A stretch of 64,000 nucleotides of DNA from Corticimicrobacter populi (GCF_003123725.1 NZ_QETA01000001.1:1030550-1094549); one strand, 5' to 3'; positions 16,635 to 26,459 are shown, counted from the first letter of the stretch. Made by a program: numbers and translations. Notes: a model not told the origin generated them from the letters alone.

Positions 16635-17527
16635 CCGGCTCCCTGCTGCGCCTGTTGCGCCAGCCAATCGCTGAACACGGCCAGCGCCGGCTGGCCCGCC
16701 CGCTCTTCAGGTGCAATCAGGTAATAGGCACGGCCACTCTCGTAGGAACGGTCGCACAGCACCATCAACTCGCCCGCCGCCAGTTCGCGCGCCAGCATGA
16801 AAGGCGGGATCAGGGCCACACCCAGCCCCTGGCTGGCGGCCTGCGCCAGCATCGAGAACAGTTCCAGGCGCATGCCCTGCATGCCATGCGCCTGAGACAC
16901 CTCCATCGCCTCGAACCATTGACGCCAGGCGTGTGGCCGCGTCGATTGCTGCAGCAAAGGCAGGCCGGCGATTGCCTCGGGGGTCATGCCGGCCCGGGCA
17001 CCCGGCAGCGCCGGACTGCAGACCGGCACCGGCTGCTCGGGCATCAGGAAACGCGCCTGCGTGCCGGGCCAGCCACCGTCACCGCAATAGATGGCGGCAT
17101 CGAACTCGGTCTGGCCGAACAGAAAAGGTCGGGTCTGCGTACGCATATTGACCGTTACACCCGGATGGCGATGCTGGAAGTCCCCCAGCCTGGGCAGCAG
17201 CCAGCGCGTCGCAAACGTCGGCACCACCGCCAGCTCCAGCGTAGAGCCCGCGCCCTGCTGCGCCATGACGGCCAGCGTGTCATGTGCAATGGCGTCCAGG
17301 CGGGACGCGATGCGCCGGCTATAGCCTGCTCCGGCCTCGGTCAGCAAGACGCCACGCCGGGTCCGCCGGAACAGCGCCACCCCCAGGGATTCTTCCAGCG
17401 CGATGATCTGCCTGCAGATTGCGCTTTGCGTCAGTGACAGCTCCTGCGCGGCGCGGGTGAAACTCTGATGGCGCGCGGCAGCCTCGAACGCCATCAGGGC
17501 CGAGGTGCTGGGTATTTTCCTGCGCAT
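16631..17527 (-). CDS. LysR-type regulator (GcvA branch), probable glutarate regulator
   Basis: 298 aa. The N-terminal HTH reads [20 protein letters not shown] then [18 protein letters not shown], typical of the GcvA-like group; the rest is a periplasmic-binding-like effector domain. It is divergent from glutaryl-CoA dehydrogenase with a 130-bp AT-rich gap, matching the gcdR-gcdHG arrangement known in Pseudomonas. The expected effector is glutarate or a related acid. The gap contains ACGCA repeated at a 12-bp step (around 17566-17582), which may be part of a binding site. Confidence 0.85.
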   Translation of the reverse strand: MRRKIPSTSALMAFEAAARHQSFTRAAQELSLTQSAICRQIIALEESLGVALFRRTRRGVLLTEAGAGYSRRIASRLDAIAHDTLAVMAQQGAGSTLELAVVPTFATRWLLPRLGDFQHRHPGVTVNMRTQTRPFLFGQTEFDAAIYCGDGGWPGTQARFLMPEQPVPVCSPALPGARAGMTPEAIAGLPLLQQSTRPHAWRQWFEAMEVSQAHGMQGMRLELFSMLAQAASQGLGVALIPPFMLARELAAGELMVLCDRSYESGRAYYLIAPEERAGQPALAVFSDWLAQQAQQGAG

Positions 17528-17657
17528 GGCGACGATCCTTCAACAAAATTACGGAGTGATATTTACGCACATATACACGCAAATTTATCATTTGAATCCC
17601 CGCATACGAATACCTAGAATGCATTTTTCTCAATCCAAAAACAGAGGGGAGATTATC

Positions 17658-18854
17658 ATGACGCATCCTGGGAATGGCCGTGCCAGATTCGACTGGTCCG
17701 ATCCGCTGCTGCTCGACAGCCAGTTGAGCGATGACGAACGCCAGGTCCGCGATGCGGCTCGCGACTATTGCCAGGGAGGGCTGGCACCGCGCGTGCAGGA
17801 GGCCTTTCGCCATGAACACACCGATCCGGCCATTTTCCGGGAAATGGGAGAGCTGGGCCTGCTGGGAGCGACCCTGCCCGAAGCCTACGGGGGGGCCGGC
17901 CTGAACTATGTCTGCTACGGCCTGGTGGCACGGGAAGTCGAACGGGTCGATTCCGGCTACCGTTCGATGATGAGTGTGCAGTCCTCGCTGGTGATGCTGC
18001 CCATCTTCGAATTCGGTACCGAGGCGCAACGGCAAAAATACCTGCCGAAGCTGGCGCGCGGCGAATGGATAGGCTGCTTCGGCCTGACCGAGCCCGATCA
18101 TGGTTCGGACCCTGGCAGCATGATCACGCGGGCCCGCAAGACCGAGGGCGGCTGGCGGCTGAGCGGTGCCAAAATGTGGATCACCAATGCCCCCATCGCC
18201 GACGTATTCGTGGTCTGGGCCAAGGACGAGGCCAATGACATTCGTGGCTTCATCCTGGAAAAAGGCTGGCAGGGCCTGAGCGCGCCCGCCATCCACGGCA
18301 AGGTCTCCCTGCGTGCCTCGATCACCGGCGAAATCGTCATGGACGATGTCTTCGTTCCCGAAGAGAATGCCTTTCCCGATATCCGGGGCCTGCGCGGCCC
18401 TTTCACCTGCCTGAACGCTGCCCGCTACGGCATCGCCTGGGGTGCGCTGGGCGCCGCCGAGGACTGCTGGCACACGTCGCGCCAGTATGTGCTGGATCGC
18501 AAACAGTTTGGTCGCCCGCTCGCCGCCAATCAGTTGATCCAGAAAAAGCTGGCCGACATGCAGACCGAAATCACGCTGGGCCTGCAGGGCTGCCTGCGGC
18601 TGGGACGCATGAAAGACGAAGGCACTGCCGCCGTGGAGATCACCTCCCTCATGAAGCGCAACAGTTGCGGCAAGGCCCTCGACATTGCCCGCACCGCCCG
18701 TGACATGCTGGGCGGCAACGGCATCAGCGACGAATTCCCGGTGGTCCGCCATCTGGTCAACCTGGAAGCCGTCAACACCTATGAGGGCACGCACGACATC
18801 CACGCGCTGATCCTGGGCCGGGCCATCACCGGCATAGCAGCCTTCGCCAACTGA
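17658..18854 (+). CDS. gcdH: Glutaryl-CoA dehydrogenase
   Basis: 398 aa, the normal GcdH length. The ATG at 17658 follows a strong AGAGGGGAGA Shine-Dalgarno. Diagnostic segments: [15 protein letters not shown] (flavin/substrate site), [39 protein letters not shown], and [16 protein letters not shown] with the catalytic Glu near residue 375. The enzyme oxidises and decarboxylates glutaryl-CoA to crotonyl-CoA with FAD in lysine, tryptophan and glutarate catabolism. The next gene supplies glutaryl-CoA from glutarate. Confidence 0.95.
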   Translation: MTHPGNGRARFDWSDPLLLDSQLSDDERQVRDAARDYCQGGLAPRVQEAFRHEHTDPAIFREMGELGLLGATLPEAYGGAGLNYVCYGLVAREVERVDSGYRSMMSVQSSLVMLPIFEFGTEAQRQKYLPKLARGEWIGCFGLTEPDHGSDPGSMITRARKTEGGWRLSGAKMWITNAPIADVFVVWAKDEANDIRGFILEKGWQGLSAPAIHGKVSLRASITGEIVMDDVFVPEENAFPDIRGLRGPFTCLNAARYGIAWGALGAAEDCWHTSRQYVLDRKQFGRPLAANQLIQKKLADMQTEITLGLQGCLRLGRMKDEGTAAVEITSLMKRNSCGKALDIARTARDMLGGNGISDEFPVVRHLVNLEAVNTYEGTHDIHALILGRAITGIAAFAN

Positions 18855-18886
18855 AGCCGCCAGCACGGTATGGCAAGGAGCCCGGC

Positions 18887-20170
18887 ATGACATCACAGGC
18901 AGACCAGTCGCAGCAGCAGCAGCAGCAGGCACCGCCCCCCATGCAGCCCGGCGCGCTCGGACACCTGCGCGTGCTCGACCTGTCACGCATCCTGGCCGGC
19001 CCCTGGGCCAGCCAGTTGCTGGCGGACATGGGTGCCGACGTCATCAAGGTCGAGCGTCCCGACGAAGGCGACGATACACGCGGCTGGGGCCCCCCCTGGC
19101 TGCAGGATGCCGAAGGCCGGGACACGGACATCTCGGCATACTATCTCTGCGCCAACCGCAACAAGCGCTCGCTGGCCATCGACCTGGCCAGCCCTCAGGG
19201 ACAGGCGCTGATACGCCGGCTGGCGGCAGAGTCCGACGTCCTGATCGAGAATTTCAAGGTGGGCGGCCTGGCCCGCTACGGTCTGGACTATGCCAGCCTG
19301 AAAGCGATCAATCCGCGCCTGGTCTACTGCTCGATCACCGGCTTCGGCCAGGACGGCCCCTATGCCATGCGCGCAGGCTACGATTTCATGATCCAGGCCA
19401 TGGGTGGCCTGATGAGCCTGACGGGGCGACCGGACGGCGAACCCGGCGGCGGCCCCATGAAAGCCGGTGTGGCCCTGACCGATATCCTGACCGGCCTGTA
19501 TGCCTCCAACGCCATCCTGGCTGCGCTGGCCTGGCGCGAGCGCAGTGGCGAAGGCCAGCACATCGACATGGCACTGCTCGACGTGCAGGTCGCCAGCCTG
19601 GCCAATCAGGCCATGAACTATCTGACCACCGGCCACAACCCGCAACGGCTGGGCAACGCCCACCCGAACATCGTTCCCTACCAGGAGTTCCCGACCGCCG
19701 ATGGCTACATGATCCTGGCCATCGGCAACGACGGGCAGTTCGCCCGCTTCTGCGCCGCAGCCGGCCAGCCCGCGCTGGCAGAAGATACGCGCTTTGCCAC
19801 CAACCGGGCGCGTGTCAGCCACCGCGCAGAACTGATCCCGCTGCTGCGTCGCCTGACAGTCGAGCGCAGTACGGCTGACTGGATCGCGACACTCGAGGCT
19901 CGGGCCGTGCCCTGCGGGCCGATCAATACGCTGGCCGATGTCTTTGCCGACCCACAGGTACAGGCCCGCCAGTTGCACCAGACGCTGCCGCACCCCGTGA
20001 CCGGCGGTATCCCCACCATCGCCAGTCCGCTACGCCTGTCGGCCACGCCCGCAGGCTACCGGCGCGCGCCGCCCCTGCTCGGCGAGCATACGGATGAAAT
20101 CCTGGCGGAGCGGCTCGGTCTGGATGAAGCGCAACGCCAAGCCCTGCGCCAACAGCGCATCATTCGCTGA
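18887..20170 (+). CDS. gcdG: CaiB/BaiF family III CoA-transferase, probable succinyl-CoA:glutarate CoA-transferase
   Basis: 427 aa. Family III features: LRVLDLSRILAGPWASQLLA, GADVIKVERP, NKRSLAIDLASPQGQ, then GVALTDILTGLYASNAIL containing the catalytic Asp. It lies 32 bp after gcdH, the standard pairing for glutarate use (GcdG / SUGCT type). The N-terminus carries six consecutive Gln encoded by (CAG)6 (18911-18928). A second Met (MQPGALGHL) lies just after the repeat, so translation might start downstream of it. Substrate assignment is by context. Confidence 0.85.
   Translation: MTSQADQSQQQQQQAPPPMQPGALGHLRVLDLSRILAGPWASQLLADMGADVIKVERPDEGDDTRGWGPPWLQDAEGRDTDISAYYLCANRNKRSLAIDLASPQGQALIRRLAAESDVLIENFKVGGLARYGLDYASLKAINPRLVYCSITGFGQDGPYAMRAGYDFMIQAMGGLMSLTGRPDGEPGGGPMKAGVALTDILTGLYASNAILAALAWRERSGEGQHIDMALLDVQVASLANQAMNYLTTGHNPQRLGNAHPNIVPYQEFPTADGYMILAIGNDGQFARFCAAAGQPALAEDTRFATNRARVSHRAELIPLLRRLTVERSTADWIATLEARAVPCGPINTLADVFADPQVQARQLHQTLPHPVTGGIPTIASPLRLSATPAGYRRAPPLLGEHTDEILAERLGLDEAQRQALRQQRIIR
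18911..18928 (+). repeat. (CAG)6 microsatellite in the CoA-transferase N-terminus
   Basis: Six perfect CAG triplets encode poly-Gln at residues 9-14. Because the unit is a triplet, slippage would change length without shifting the frame. Confidence 0.9.
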
Positions 20171-20669
20171 GCGGCGCGTTGCGACCCAGACAGCGTGACA
20201 ACTGTTCCGCATCCAGGCTGCGGGCAGCGCCGAACCCGGCCACCTGCCTCGCCTCGCGCAGACGCACCAGCACAAAGCGGAAATCCGCCAGTTGCGTCAT
20301 CATTTCGGCCTCGGGAAAGCGGTTCAGGTAGGCCTCCCGGCATTCCTGGCAACCGGCCTCATCCGCAGCCAGGAAACGGGCCTTGCCCAGCAGGGTGACG
20401 CGTCCCAGATCATGTACTCCCTGCCCATCTGCCTCAGGCTGCATCACCAGCAGCGACACGCGCGGATCGGCCTGCATGTGGCGGGCATGCGCAGCCAGCC
20501 CGCTGACATGCAGCACCATATCCGGCCCCTGGGGCAGCAAGACATACGGCACCATGGAGACAAAAGGCGTTCCATCCGGTGCCAGCGTGCCCAGCGCCGC
20601 CACGCGCTGTTGCTGGACCAGGGTACGCAAGGCAAGATCAAGGCGGGATTCGTGGAACACCTCAGGCAT
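20160..20669 (-). CDS. HugZ-family / pyridoxamine-phosphate-oxidase-like protein
   Basis: 169 aa from the ATG at 20669; the frame opens further upstream inside the phzF-like gene, but that extension is not protein-like. It has the split-barrel flavin-binding fold: RVAALGTLAPDGTPFVSMVP, LHVSGLAAHARHMQADPRVS, LLVMQPE and LGRVTLLGKARFL. HugZ-family proteins in other bacteria bind and degrade heme, while many relatives have unknown roles. This one lacks the extra C-terminal DUF2470-like domain. Its start overlaps the phzF-like stop by 8 nt, and its 3' end overlaps the convergent CoA-transferase by 11 nt. Heme turnover would fit the hemophilin locus 15 kb away, but that link is speculative. Confidence 0.78.
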   Translation of the reverse strand: MPEVFHESRLDLALRTLVQQQRVAALGTLAPDGTPFVSMVPYVLLPQGPDMVLHVSGLAAHARHMQADPRVSLLVMQPEADGQGVHDLGRVTLLGKARFLAADEAGCQECREAYLNRFPEAEMMTQLADFRFVLVRLREARQVAGFGAARSLDAEQLSRCLGRNAPLSE

Positions 20670-21606
20670 CCAGGGCTCGCACCGTGCCCGAGATGCGAAT
20701 GCTGGCTCCGGCCTGCGGCGTGATTTCCGCACGCAAGCGGCTCGGCATGCCCATATCCTCTCCCTGCAGAATGTCGATGGCACCCGCGTGCGGCCAGCCG
20801 ATATCCCTCAGGTAGCCGGCCAGTGCTGCCGCAGCCGCACCGGTTGCCGGATCTTCGTAGACGCCCCCTGCGGCGAAGGGATTGCGGGCATCGAAAAACG
20901 TGGGCGTCTGCGCATGGACCAGGGCCATCGTGGCAAAGCCATGCGCCTGCATCAGAATCCGCCCCTGCTCCTGGTCGTAGTGCATATCCGCCAGGCGACG
21001 ACGGTCTGCCAGCGCCAGGATCAGGTGCCGTGCGCCGCCTTCGGCCACGGCCGGCGGCAGGCGTGGATCGAGGTCGGCTGCCTCATAGCCGAACAGGGCC
21101 AGTGCCGCCTGCAATAGTTCTGCCGGAGCCGGTTCGCTGCGCGTCGGCGGAGACTGCAGCGCAATCACCAGATGTCCTTCTTCCCTGCTGGCCTCGACGC
21201 TGATGCGTGCCGCATTGATTTGCAGCGCATACACATTTTCGCCATATCGCGCGGCCAGGGCAGCCCCCAGTGCAATGGTGGCATGGCCGCAGAAGGGAAT
21301 TTCGATTTCCGGCGCAAAATACCGCACCCGCCAGGCAGCATGGCCTGCCGCACCGCTTTCAGGCGCGGCGAAGACTGTTTCGGAATAGCCCACTTCGGCG
21401 GCAATGGCCTGCATGGTCGCCGCATCGGGCAGGCTGTCACAGAGCACGACACCGGCAGGATTGCCGCCGGTCTCGCCGCAGGCAAACGCCGCCAGCCGCT
21501 CGACGGCATGGCCCTGGATCAGGGCAGGGGAAGTGTGGTGCTGAGATGAAGAGGTCGGAGAAGTCATTCTGGATTCGCCAGGCAAGGGATCGGTAAGTGC
21601 AATCAT
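20662..21606 (-). CDS. PhzF-family isomerase/epimerase-like protein
   Basis: 314 aa from the ATG at 21606 (others at 21636 and 21567 are possible; GGAAAG lies at good spacing for 21606). Family signatures: AFACGETGGNPAGVV, the catalytic Glu in GYSETVFA (residue 76), RYFAPEIEIPFCGHATIALG and EDPATGAAAAALAGYL. PhzF folds as two diaminopimelate-epimerase-like halves. Only a minority make phenazine, and no other phz genes are present, so the reaction is unknown. It is translationally coupled to the HugZ-like gene. Confidence 0.85.
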   Translation of the reverse strand: MIALTDPLPGESRMTSPTSSSQHHTSPALIQGHAVERLAAFACGETGGNPAGVVLCDSLPDAATMQAIAAEVGYSETVFAAPESGAAGHAAWRVRYFAPEIEIPFCGHATIALGAALAARYGENVYALQINAARISVEASREEGHLVIALQSPPTRSEPAPAELLQAALALFGYEAADLDPRLPPAVAEGGARHLILALADRRRLADMHYDQEQGRILMQAHGFATMALVHAQTPTFFDARNPFAAGGVYEDPATGAAAAALAGYLRDIGWPHAGAIDILQGEDMGMPSRLRAEITPQAGASIRISGTVRALDA

Positions 21607-21719
21607 AGCTTTATCTTTCCAAAACCCCTCCTTCATGAATCACCAATAGCCAACAGCACCACTCTGGGGCAAAGTCGTGCCATCAACTGTTGACTCAATC
21701 TTGGAGCAGAAGCCCCGCC

Positions 21720-22883
21720 ATGTCCCATCACGCCACCGACCCCTACCAGGATATCCGCGACGCCATCCGCGACCTCTGTGCCTCGTTTCCCCCCGAGTAT
21801 TTCCGCAAGATCGACGAAGAACGCGGCTATCCCGAAGCGTTCGTCAACGCCCTGACCGAGGCCGGCTGGCTCGCAGCCCTGATCCCTCAGGAATACGGCG
21901 GCTCCGGACTGGGCCTGACGGAAGCCTCGGTCATCATGGAAGAAATCAACCGCAATGGTGGCAACTCCGGTGCCTGCCACGGCCAGATGTACAACATGGG
22001 CACATTGCTGCGCCATGGTTCCGAAGCGCAAAAGCGCACCTACCTGCCGCGCATCGCCAGCGGTGAACTGCGCCTGCAGTCGATGGGCGTGACCGAGCCC
22101 ACCACCGGCACGGACACCACCCGGATCAAGACCACGGCGATACGCAAGGGCGACCGCTATGTCATCAATGGCCAGAAGGTGTGGATCTCGCGCATCCAGC
22201 ATTCCGACCTGATGATCCTGCTGGCGCGCACCACGCCGCTGGAAGAGGTCAAGAGCAAATCGCTGGGCATGTCCATTTTCCTGGTTGACCTGCTTCAGGC
22301 CATCGGGCACGGCATGACCGTGCAGCCGATCCCCAACATGGTCAACCACGAAACCAACGAGCTGTTCTTCGACAATCTCGAAATTCCCGCCGAAAACCTG
22401 ATCGGCGAGGAAGGCATGGGCTTTCGCTACATCCTGGACGGCCTCAATGCAGAGCGGGCGCTGATTGCCGCCGAATGCATCGGTGATGGCCGCTGGTTCA
22501 TCGACAAGGTCACCGCCTATGCCAAGGAGCGCGTGGTGTTCGGCCGCCCCATCGGGCAGAACCAGGGTGTGCAGTTCCCGATTGCGCGCGCCCATATCAA
22601 CCTCGAAGCCGCCAGCCTGATGCGCTATGAGGCCTGCCGCCTGTTCGACAGCCACCAGCCCTGCGGCTCGCAGGCCAACATGGCCAAGCTGCTGGCGGCG
22701 GATGCGTCCTGGGAAGCCGCCAACGCCTGCCTGCAATTTCACGGCGGCTTCGGTTTTGCCACCGAATACGATGTCGAACGCAAATTCCGCGAAACGCGCC
22801 TCTACCAGGTCGCGCCAATCTCGACCAACCTCATCCTGTCGTACGTGGCTGAACACATCCTCGGCCTGCCGCGCTCGTTCTGA
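21720..22883 (+). CDS. Acyl-CoA dehydrogenase of the itaconate/C5-diacid cluster
   Basis: 387 aa from the ATG at 21720. Complete fold: IPQEYGGSGLGLTEASVIME, QSMGVTEPTTGTDTTRIKT, KVWISRIQHSDLMILLAR, ALIAAECIGDGRWFIDKV and CLQFHGGFGFATEYDVERKF. It starts an apparent operon with an MmgE/PrpD gene, a MaoC-like hydratase, a CoA-transferase and a CitE-like lyase, the same families as the itaconate cluster PA0878-PA0883 of Pseudomonas aeruginosa. Its role there is probably oxidation of a methylsuccinyl-type or related branched diacid CoA ester; that is inference. Confidence 0.88.
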   Translation: MSHHATDPYQDIRDAIRDLCASFPPEYFRKIDEERGYPEAFVNALTEAGWLAALIPQEYGGSGLGLTEASVIMEEINRNGGNSGACHGQMYNMGTLLRHGSEAQKRTYLPRIASGELRLQSMGVTEPTTGTDTTRIKTTAIRKGDRYVINGQKVWISRIQHSDLMILLARTTPLEEVKSKSLGMSIFLVDLLQAIGHGMTVQPIPNMVNHETNELFFDNLEIPAENLIGEEGMGFRYILDGLNAERALIAAECIGDGRWFIDKVTAYAKERVVFGRPIGQNQGVQFPIARAHINLEAASLMRYEACRLFDSHQPCGSQANMAKLLAADASWEAANACLQFHGGFGFATEYDVERKFRETRLYQVAPISTNLILSYVAEHILGLPRSF

Positions 22884-22895
22884 ACGGATACGCCC

Positions 22896-24272
22896 ATGAC
22901 TGACGCTCCCCACTACTCTCGCCAGCTTGCCCGCTTTGCCGCCGGCCTGCGCTTTGAAGACATTCCGCCCGAAGTCATCGAGCGCACCCAGGCGCTGTTT
23001 CTCGACACCCTGGCCTCGATCCTGGCTGGCGCACGCATGCGGCCCGTCCAGGCGATCCAGCGTGTGGCCGACGTCATGGGGCCGGCCTACGGCCCCGCCG
23101 AGGTACTGGTCTCGCAAACCAACAGTTCGCCTTTTTTCGCAGCCCAGGTCAACGCGGCCGCCGCCCATGTGGTCGAACAGGATGACGTGCACAACGGCTC
23201 GGTGTTCCACCCTGCTGCCGTCGTCTTCCCGCCGGCACTGGCGACCGCGCAGATGCTCGAGCGCCACGGACGTGACCTGCTGACGGCGGCGGTGGCCGGC
23301 TATGAGGTCGGTATCCGCATCGGCGAATTCCTGGGCCGCTCGCATTACCGAATCTTCCACACCACGGCAACCGCAGGCACCCTGGCGGCCGCAGCCACCA
23401 CCGGGCGACTGCTCAAGCTCGACGCCGAGCAGATGCTGCACGCCTTCGGCTCGGCCGGCACGCAGGCTGCCGGCTTGTGGGAGTTCCTGCGCGATGCAGC
23501 CGACTCCAAGCAGCTCCATACGGCACATGCCGCCAGTTGCGGACTGCAATCGGCCTGGCTGGCCCAGGCCGGCCTGACCGGTGCCAGCCGCATTCTGGAA
23601 GGCAGCCAGGGCCTGGCTGCCGGCATGTCCAGCGACGCCGACCCGACGCGCCTGATCGACGGGCTGGGCAGCCGCTGGACCCTGCTGGAAACATCGTTCA
23701 AATATCATGCCTCCTGCCGCCATACGCATCCTGCGGCCGATGCGCTGCACACGCTGATGCGCGAGCATGGCCTTCAGGCCGCCGACATCGAACAGGTCAC
23801 GGCGCATGTACATCAGGGTGCCATCGATGTGCTGGGTGCCGTGACGGCGCCCCAGACCGTGCACCAGTCCAAGTTCTCGATGGGCACTGTGCTGGCGCTG
23901 ATCGCCCTGTTCGGCCAGGCCGACCTGCTGCGCTTTGACGGCGAAGCCCTGCGCAACCCCGACGTGGCAGCGTTTCGCGAACGCGTCACGATGCAGTTCG
24001 ATACTGAAGTCGATGAGGCCTACCCGCGCCGCTGGATCGGCAAGGTCACGGCGCGGACCACTGACGGCCGCACACTGCACGCCCGCATCGACGAGCCCAA
24101 GGGCGACCCCGGCAACACCCTCACGCGCGAGGAACTGGAAGACAAGACGCGACGCCTGGTGCAATACGGCAACCCTGCCGGCAGCACCGAGGCCAATGCA
24201 GCGCTTGCAGAGCGAATCATCGGTCTGGCCTGGAATCTGCCCACACTGGGTAATATCCGTATTTTTGCCTGA
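22896..24272 (+). CDS. MmgE/PrpD family protein
   Basis: 458 aa, the full length of the MmgE/PrpD family. Typical segments: FLDTLASILAGARMRPVQAI, AAAHVVEQDDVHNGSVFHPA, FHTTATAGTLAAAATTGRLL and KYHASCRHTHPAADAL. Family members include 2-methylcitrate dehydratase, aconitate decarboxylase (which makes itaconate) and isomerases of C5-C7 tricarboxylates or dicarboxylates. It follows the acyl-CoA dehydrogenase by 12 bp. In this cluster it may isomerise or hydrate an itaconate derivative; the exact reaction is unknown. Confidence 0.85.
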   Translation: MTDAPHYSRQLARFAAGLRFEDIPPEVIERTQALFLDTLASILAGARMRPVQAIQRVADVMGPAYGPAEVLVSQTNSSPFFAAQVNAAAAHVVEQDDVHNGSVFHPAAVVFPPALATAQMLERHGRDLLTAAVAGYEVGIRIGEFLGRSHYRIFHTTATAGTLAAAATTGRLLKLDAEQMLHAFGSAGTQAAGLWEFLRDAADSKQLHTAHAASCGLQSAWLAQAGLTGASRILEGSQGLAAGMSSDADPTRLIDGLGSRWTLLETSFKYHASCRHTHPAADALHTLMREHGLQAADIEQVTAHVHQGAIDVLGAVTAPQTVHQSKFSMGTVLALIALFGQADLLRFDGEALRNPDVAAFRERVTMQFDTEVDEAYPRRWIGKVTARTTDGRTLHARIDEPKGDPGNTLTREELEDKTRRLVQYGNPAGSTEANAALAERIIGLAWNLPTLGNIRIFA

Positions 24273-24331
24273 CCCGTCTTCGCCCGAGCACCCGCCGCGC
24301 CTCCCGCAGACCCTATAAAAGGATGACACCG

Positions 24332-25177
24332 ATGACCGATTCCCCCACTCTTCAGGACTGGCTGGGCCGCCAGCAGACCAGCCATGACAACCTCGACGAA
24401 GCCCTGGTGCGCCGTATCGCGGCCACGTTCGGCGTCGAGGCTCCCGCCGCAGGTCAAAGCCTGCCGCCGCTGTGGCAATGGGCTTTTTTCATCGATCCGG
24501 TGGAGCCGGAAGCGCTGGGCGAAGACGGCCACCCGGCACGCGGTGGCTTTTTGCCCCCTGCCAACAACCGCAACCGGATGTGGGCAGGCGGACGCGTCAG
24601 CTTCATCAAGCCGCTGCGTGCCGGCGTGCCCGCCACGCGCACTACGACGATCCAGTCCATCGAGGAAAAGACCGGTCGTACCGGCCAGTTGCTGTTCGTC
24701 ACGCTGCTGCACGAATACAGCCAGGGGGGCGAACTGACAATCAGCGAGGAACAGGACATCGTCTATCGCAGCCCCGCACCGCCCAAGCTCGAAGGCAGCC
24801 TGCCGGCCCCCCAGGCCGAGTGGCAGCGCGAGATCCGGCCTGATTCGACCCTGCTGTTTCGTTATTCGGCCGTGACGTTCAACGGCCATCGCATCCATTA
24901 CGATCACCCTTACTGCACCGACCGCGAAGGCTATCCGGGCCTGGTGGTGCATGGCCCGCTGATCGCCACGCTGATGCTCGACACCTGCCTGCGTCAGTTC
25001 CCCGGCAGCCGACCCCGTTTTTTCTCCTATCGCGGCTTGCGTCCGCTGATTGCGCCCGCCCTGTTCAGGGCCGCAGGCCGGCTGACCCAGCCCGGTCATG
25101 CCGAGCTGTGGGCCGAGCAAGGCGGTACGCTGGCACACCAGGCCAGTCTCGAATTCGACCTGCAACCGGAGGCTTGA
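24332..25177 (+). CDS. MaoC-like hydratase (itaconyl-/mesaconyl-CoA hydratase type)
   Basis: 281 aa. ATG 24332 is preceded by AAAAGGA at good spacing (an in-frame ATG at 24323 overlaps that site). The N-terminal FAS1-like dehydratase half is followed by the hot-dog hydratase core with RYSAVTFNGHRIHYDHPY and YPGLVVHGPLIATLMLD, containing the catalytic Asp/His pair. The HTD2/Ich group hydrates itaconyl-CoA or mesaconyl-CoA to citramalyl-CoA. The CoA-transferase and citramalyl-CoA lyase-like genes downstream make this the likely step here. Confidence 0.83.
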   Translation: MTDSPTLQDWLGRQQTSHDNLDEALVRRIAATFGVEAPAAGQSLPPLWQWAFFIDPVEPEALGEDGHPARGGFLPPANNRNRMWAGGRVSFIKPLRAGVPATRTTTIQSIEEKTGRTGQLLFVTLLHEYSQGGELTISEEQDIVYRSPAPPKLEGSLPAPQAEWQREIRPDSTLLFRYSAVTFNGHRIHYDHPYCTDREGYPGLVVHGPLIATLMLDTCLRQFPGSRPRFFSYRGLRPLIAPALFRAAGRLTQPGHAELWAEQGGTLAHQASLEFDLQPEA

Positions 25178-25180
25178 GCC

Positions 25181-26416
25181 ATGACGGGCCACACTTCTGC
25201 CACACCTGCCGGGACAGACACCACTGCCGGTCAGTCGCCCCGACCGCTCGACGGCATCACCGTCATCAGCCTGGAACATGCCATTGCCGCCCCCTTCTGC
25301 ACCCGCCAATTGGCGGACATGGGCGCGCGCGTGATCAAGGTGGAACGCCCCGGCAGCGGTGACTTCGCCCGCAATTACGACGAGCGCACACGCGGCCTGG
25401 CCTCGCATTTCGTCTGGACCAACCGCTCCAAGGAAAGTCTCACGCTGGATCTCAAGCAGCCACCTGCGCAAGACATCCTGCACAGCCTGCTGGAAGACGC
25501 CGATGTCCTCGTGCAGAACCTGGCACCCGGGGCCTCGGCACGCCTGGGGCTGTCATTCGAACAACTGCACGAACGCTATCCCCGTCTGATCGTCTGCGAT
25601 ATTTCAGGCTATGGCGAAACCGGCCCCTACCAGGACAAGAAAGCCTATGACCTGCTGATCCAGAGCGAAAGCGGTTTCCTGTCGGTGACCGGCTCGCCCG
25701 AGCAACCCGCCAAGGCAGGCTGCTCGATTGCCGATATTGCTGCCGGCATGTACGCCTACACCGCGATCCTGAATGCCCTGCTGCTGCGCCAGCGCACCCG
25801 GAGCGGCAGCCGCGTCGAGGTGTCGATGCTGGAGAGCATGGTCGAATGGATGGGCTATCCGCTGTACTACGCATTCGACGGTGCGCCCCCGCCAATACGA
25901 GCCGGTGCCGCCCATGCCAGCATCTATCCCTACGGCCCCTTTCCGGTCGGCGATGGCAGCACCATCATGCTCGGCCTGCAAAACGAACGCGAATGGGCCT
26001 CTTTCTGCGCCCAGGTCCTGCAACAGCCGGCACTGGCACAGGATCCACGCTTTGCCCGCAATGCCCTGCGCACCGAAAACCGCGACGCCCTGCGCACGCT
26101 GATCGTGGCCGTCTTTGCAGACATGGATATCGGCACGGTCGAAGACCGGCTGACCGCTGCCGGCATTGCCCATGCACGCGTCAACGACATGCATGATGTC
26201 TGGGCCCATCCGCAGTTGCAGGCCCGTGACCGCTGGCGCGAGGTCGGCAGCCCGGCCGGCGCCCTGCCGGCATTGCTGCCACCAGGTGACAATTCTGCCT
26301 TTGCGCCACGCATGGACCCGATACCGGCCCTGGGCGAGCAGACCGACGACATCCTGCGCGCCCTGGGCTACGATGATGCCGCCATCGAGGCACTGCGCCA
26401 GCAAGGAACGGTTTGA
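25181..26416 (+). CDS. CaiB/BaiF CoA-transferase, probable itaconate CoA-transferase
   Basis: 411 aa. Family III signatures: LDGITVISLEHAIAAPFCTR, GARVIKVERPGSGDFARNYD, SKESLTLDLKQP and GCSIADIAAGMYAYTAILNA with the catalytic Asp. It starts 3 bp after the hydratase stop. The motif LEHAIAAPFCTRQLADMGAR is shared with Ict/RipA-associated and mesaconate CoA-transferases, as I recall them. Expected reaction: transfer of CoA from succinyl-CoA to itaconate or mesaconate. Confidence 0.83.
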   Translation: MTGHTSATPAGTDTTAGQSPRPLDGITVISLEHAIAAPFCTRQLADMGARVIKVERPGSGDFARNYDERTRGLASHFVWTNRSKESLTLDLKQPPAQDILHSLLEDADVLVQNLAPGASARLGLSFEQLHERYPRLIVCDISGYGETGPYQDKKAYDLLIQSESGFLSVTGSPEQPAKAGCSIADIAAGMYAYTAILNALLLRQRTRSGSRVEVSMLESMVEWMGYPLYYAFDGAPPPIRAGAAHASIYPYGPFPVGDGSTIMLGLQNEREWASFCAQVLQQPALAQDPRFARNALRTENRDALRTLIVAVFADMDIGTVEDRLTAAGIAHARVNDMHDVWAHPQLQARDRWREVGSPAGALPALLPPGDNSAFAPRMDPIPALGEQTDDILRALGYDDAAIEALRQQGTV

Positions 26417-26459
26417 ATGCCAGGCTCGATCACAACAGAATAACGGTCTAGCCCCCCCT

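Noticed and set aside
17319..18986. A 555-codon open frame on the minus strand
   Set aside because: Antisense to gcdH and overlapping the LysR gene in another frame; no recognisable protein sequence.
20662..21606. Phenazine biosynthesis cluster
   Set aside because: Only a PhzF-like gene is present; no phzA-G partners occur in the window, and most PhzF-family proteins are unrelated to phenazines.
21633..24329. An 898-codon open frame on the minus strand
   Set aside because: It lies antisense to three well-supported genes (phzF-like end, acyl-CoA dehydrogenase, MmgE/PrpD) and its translation has no domain-like features; a product of high GC third positions.
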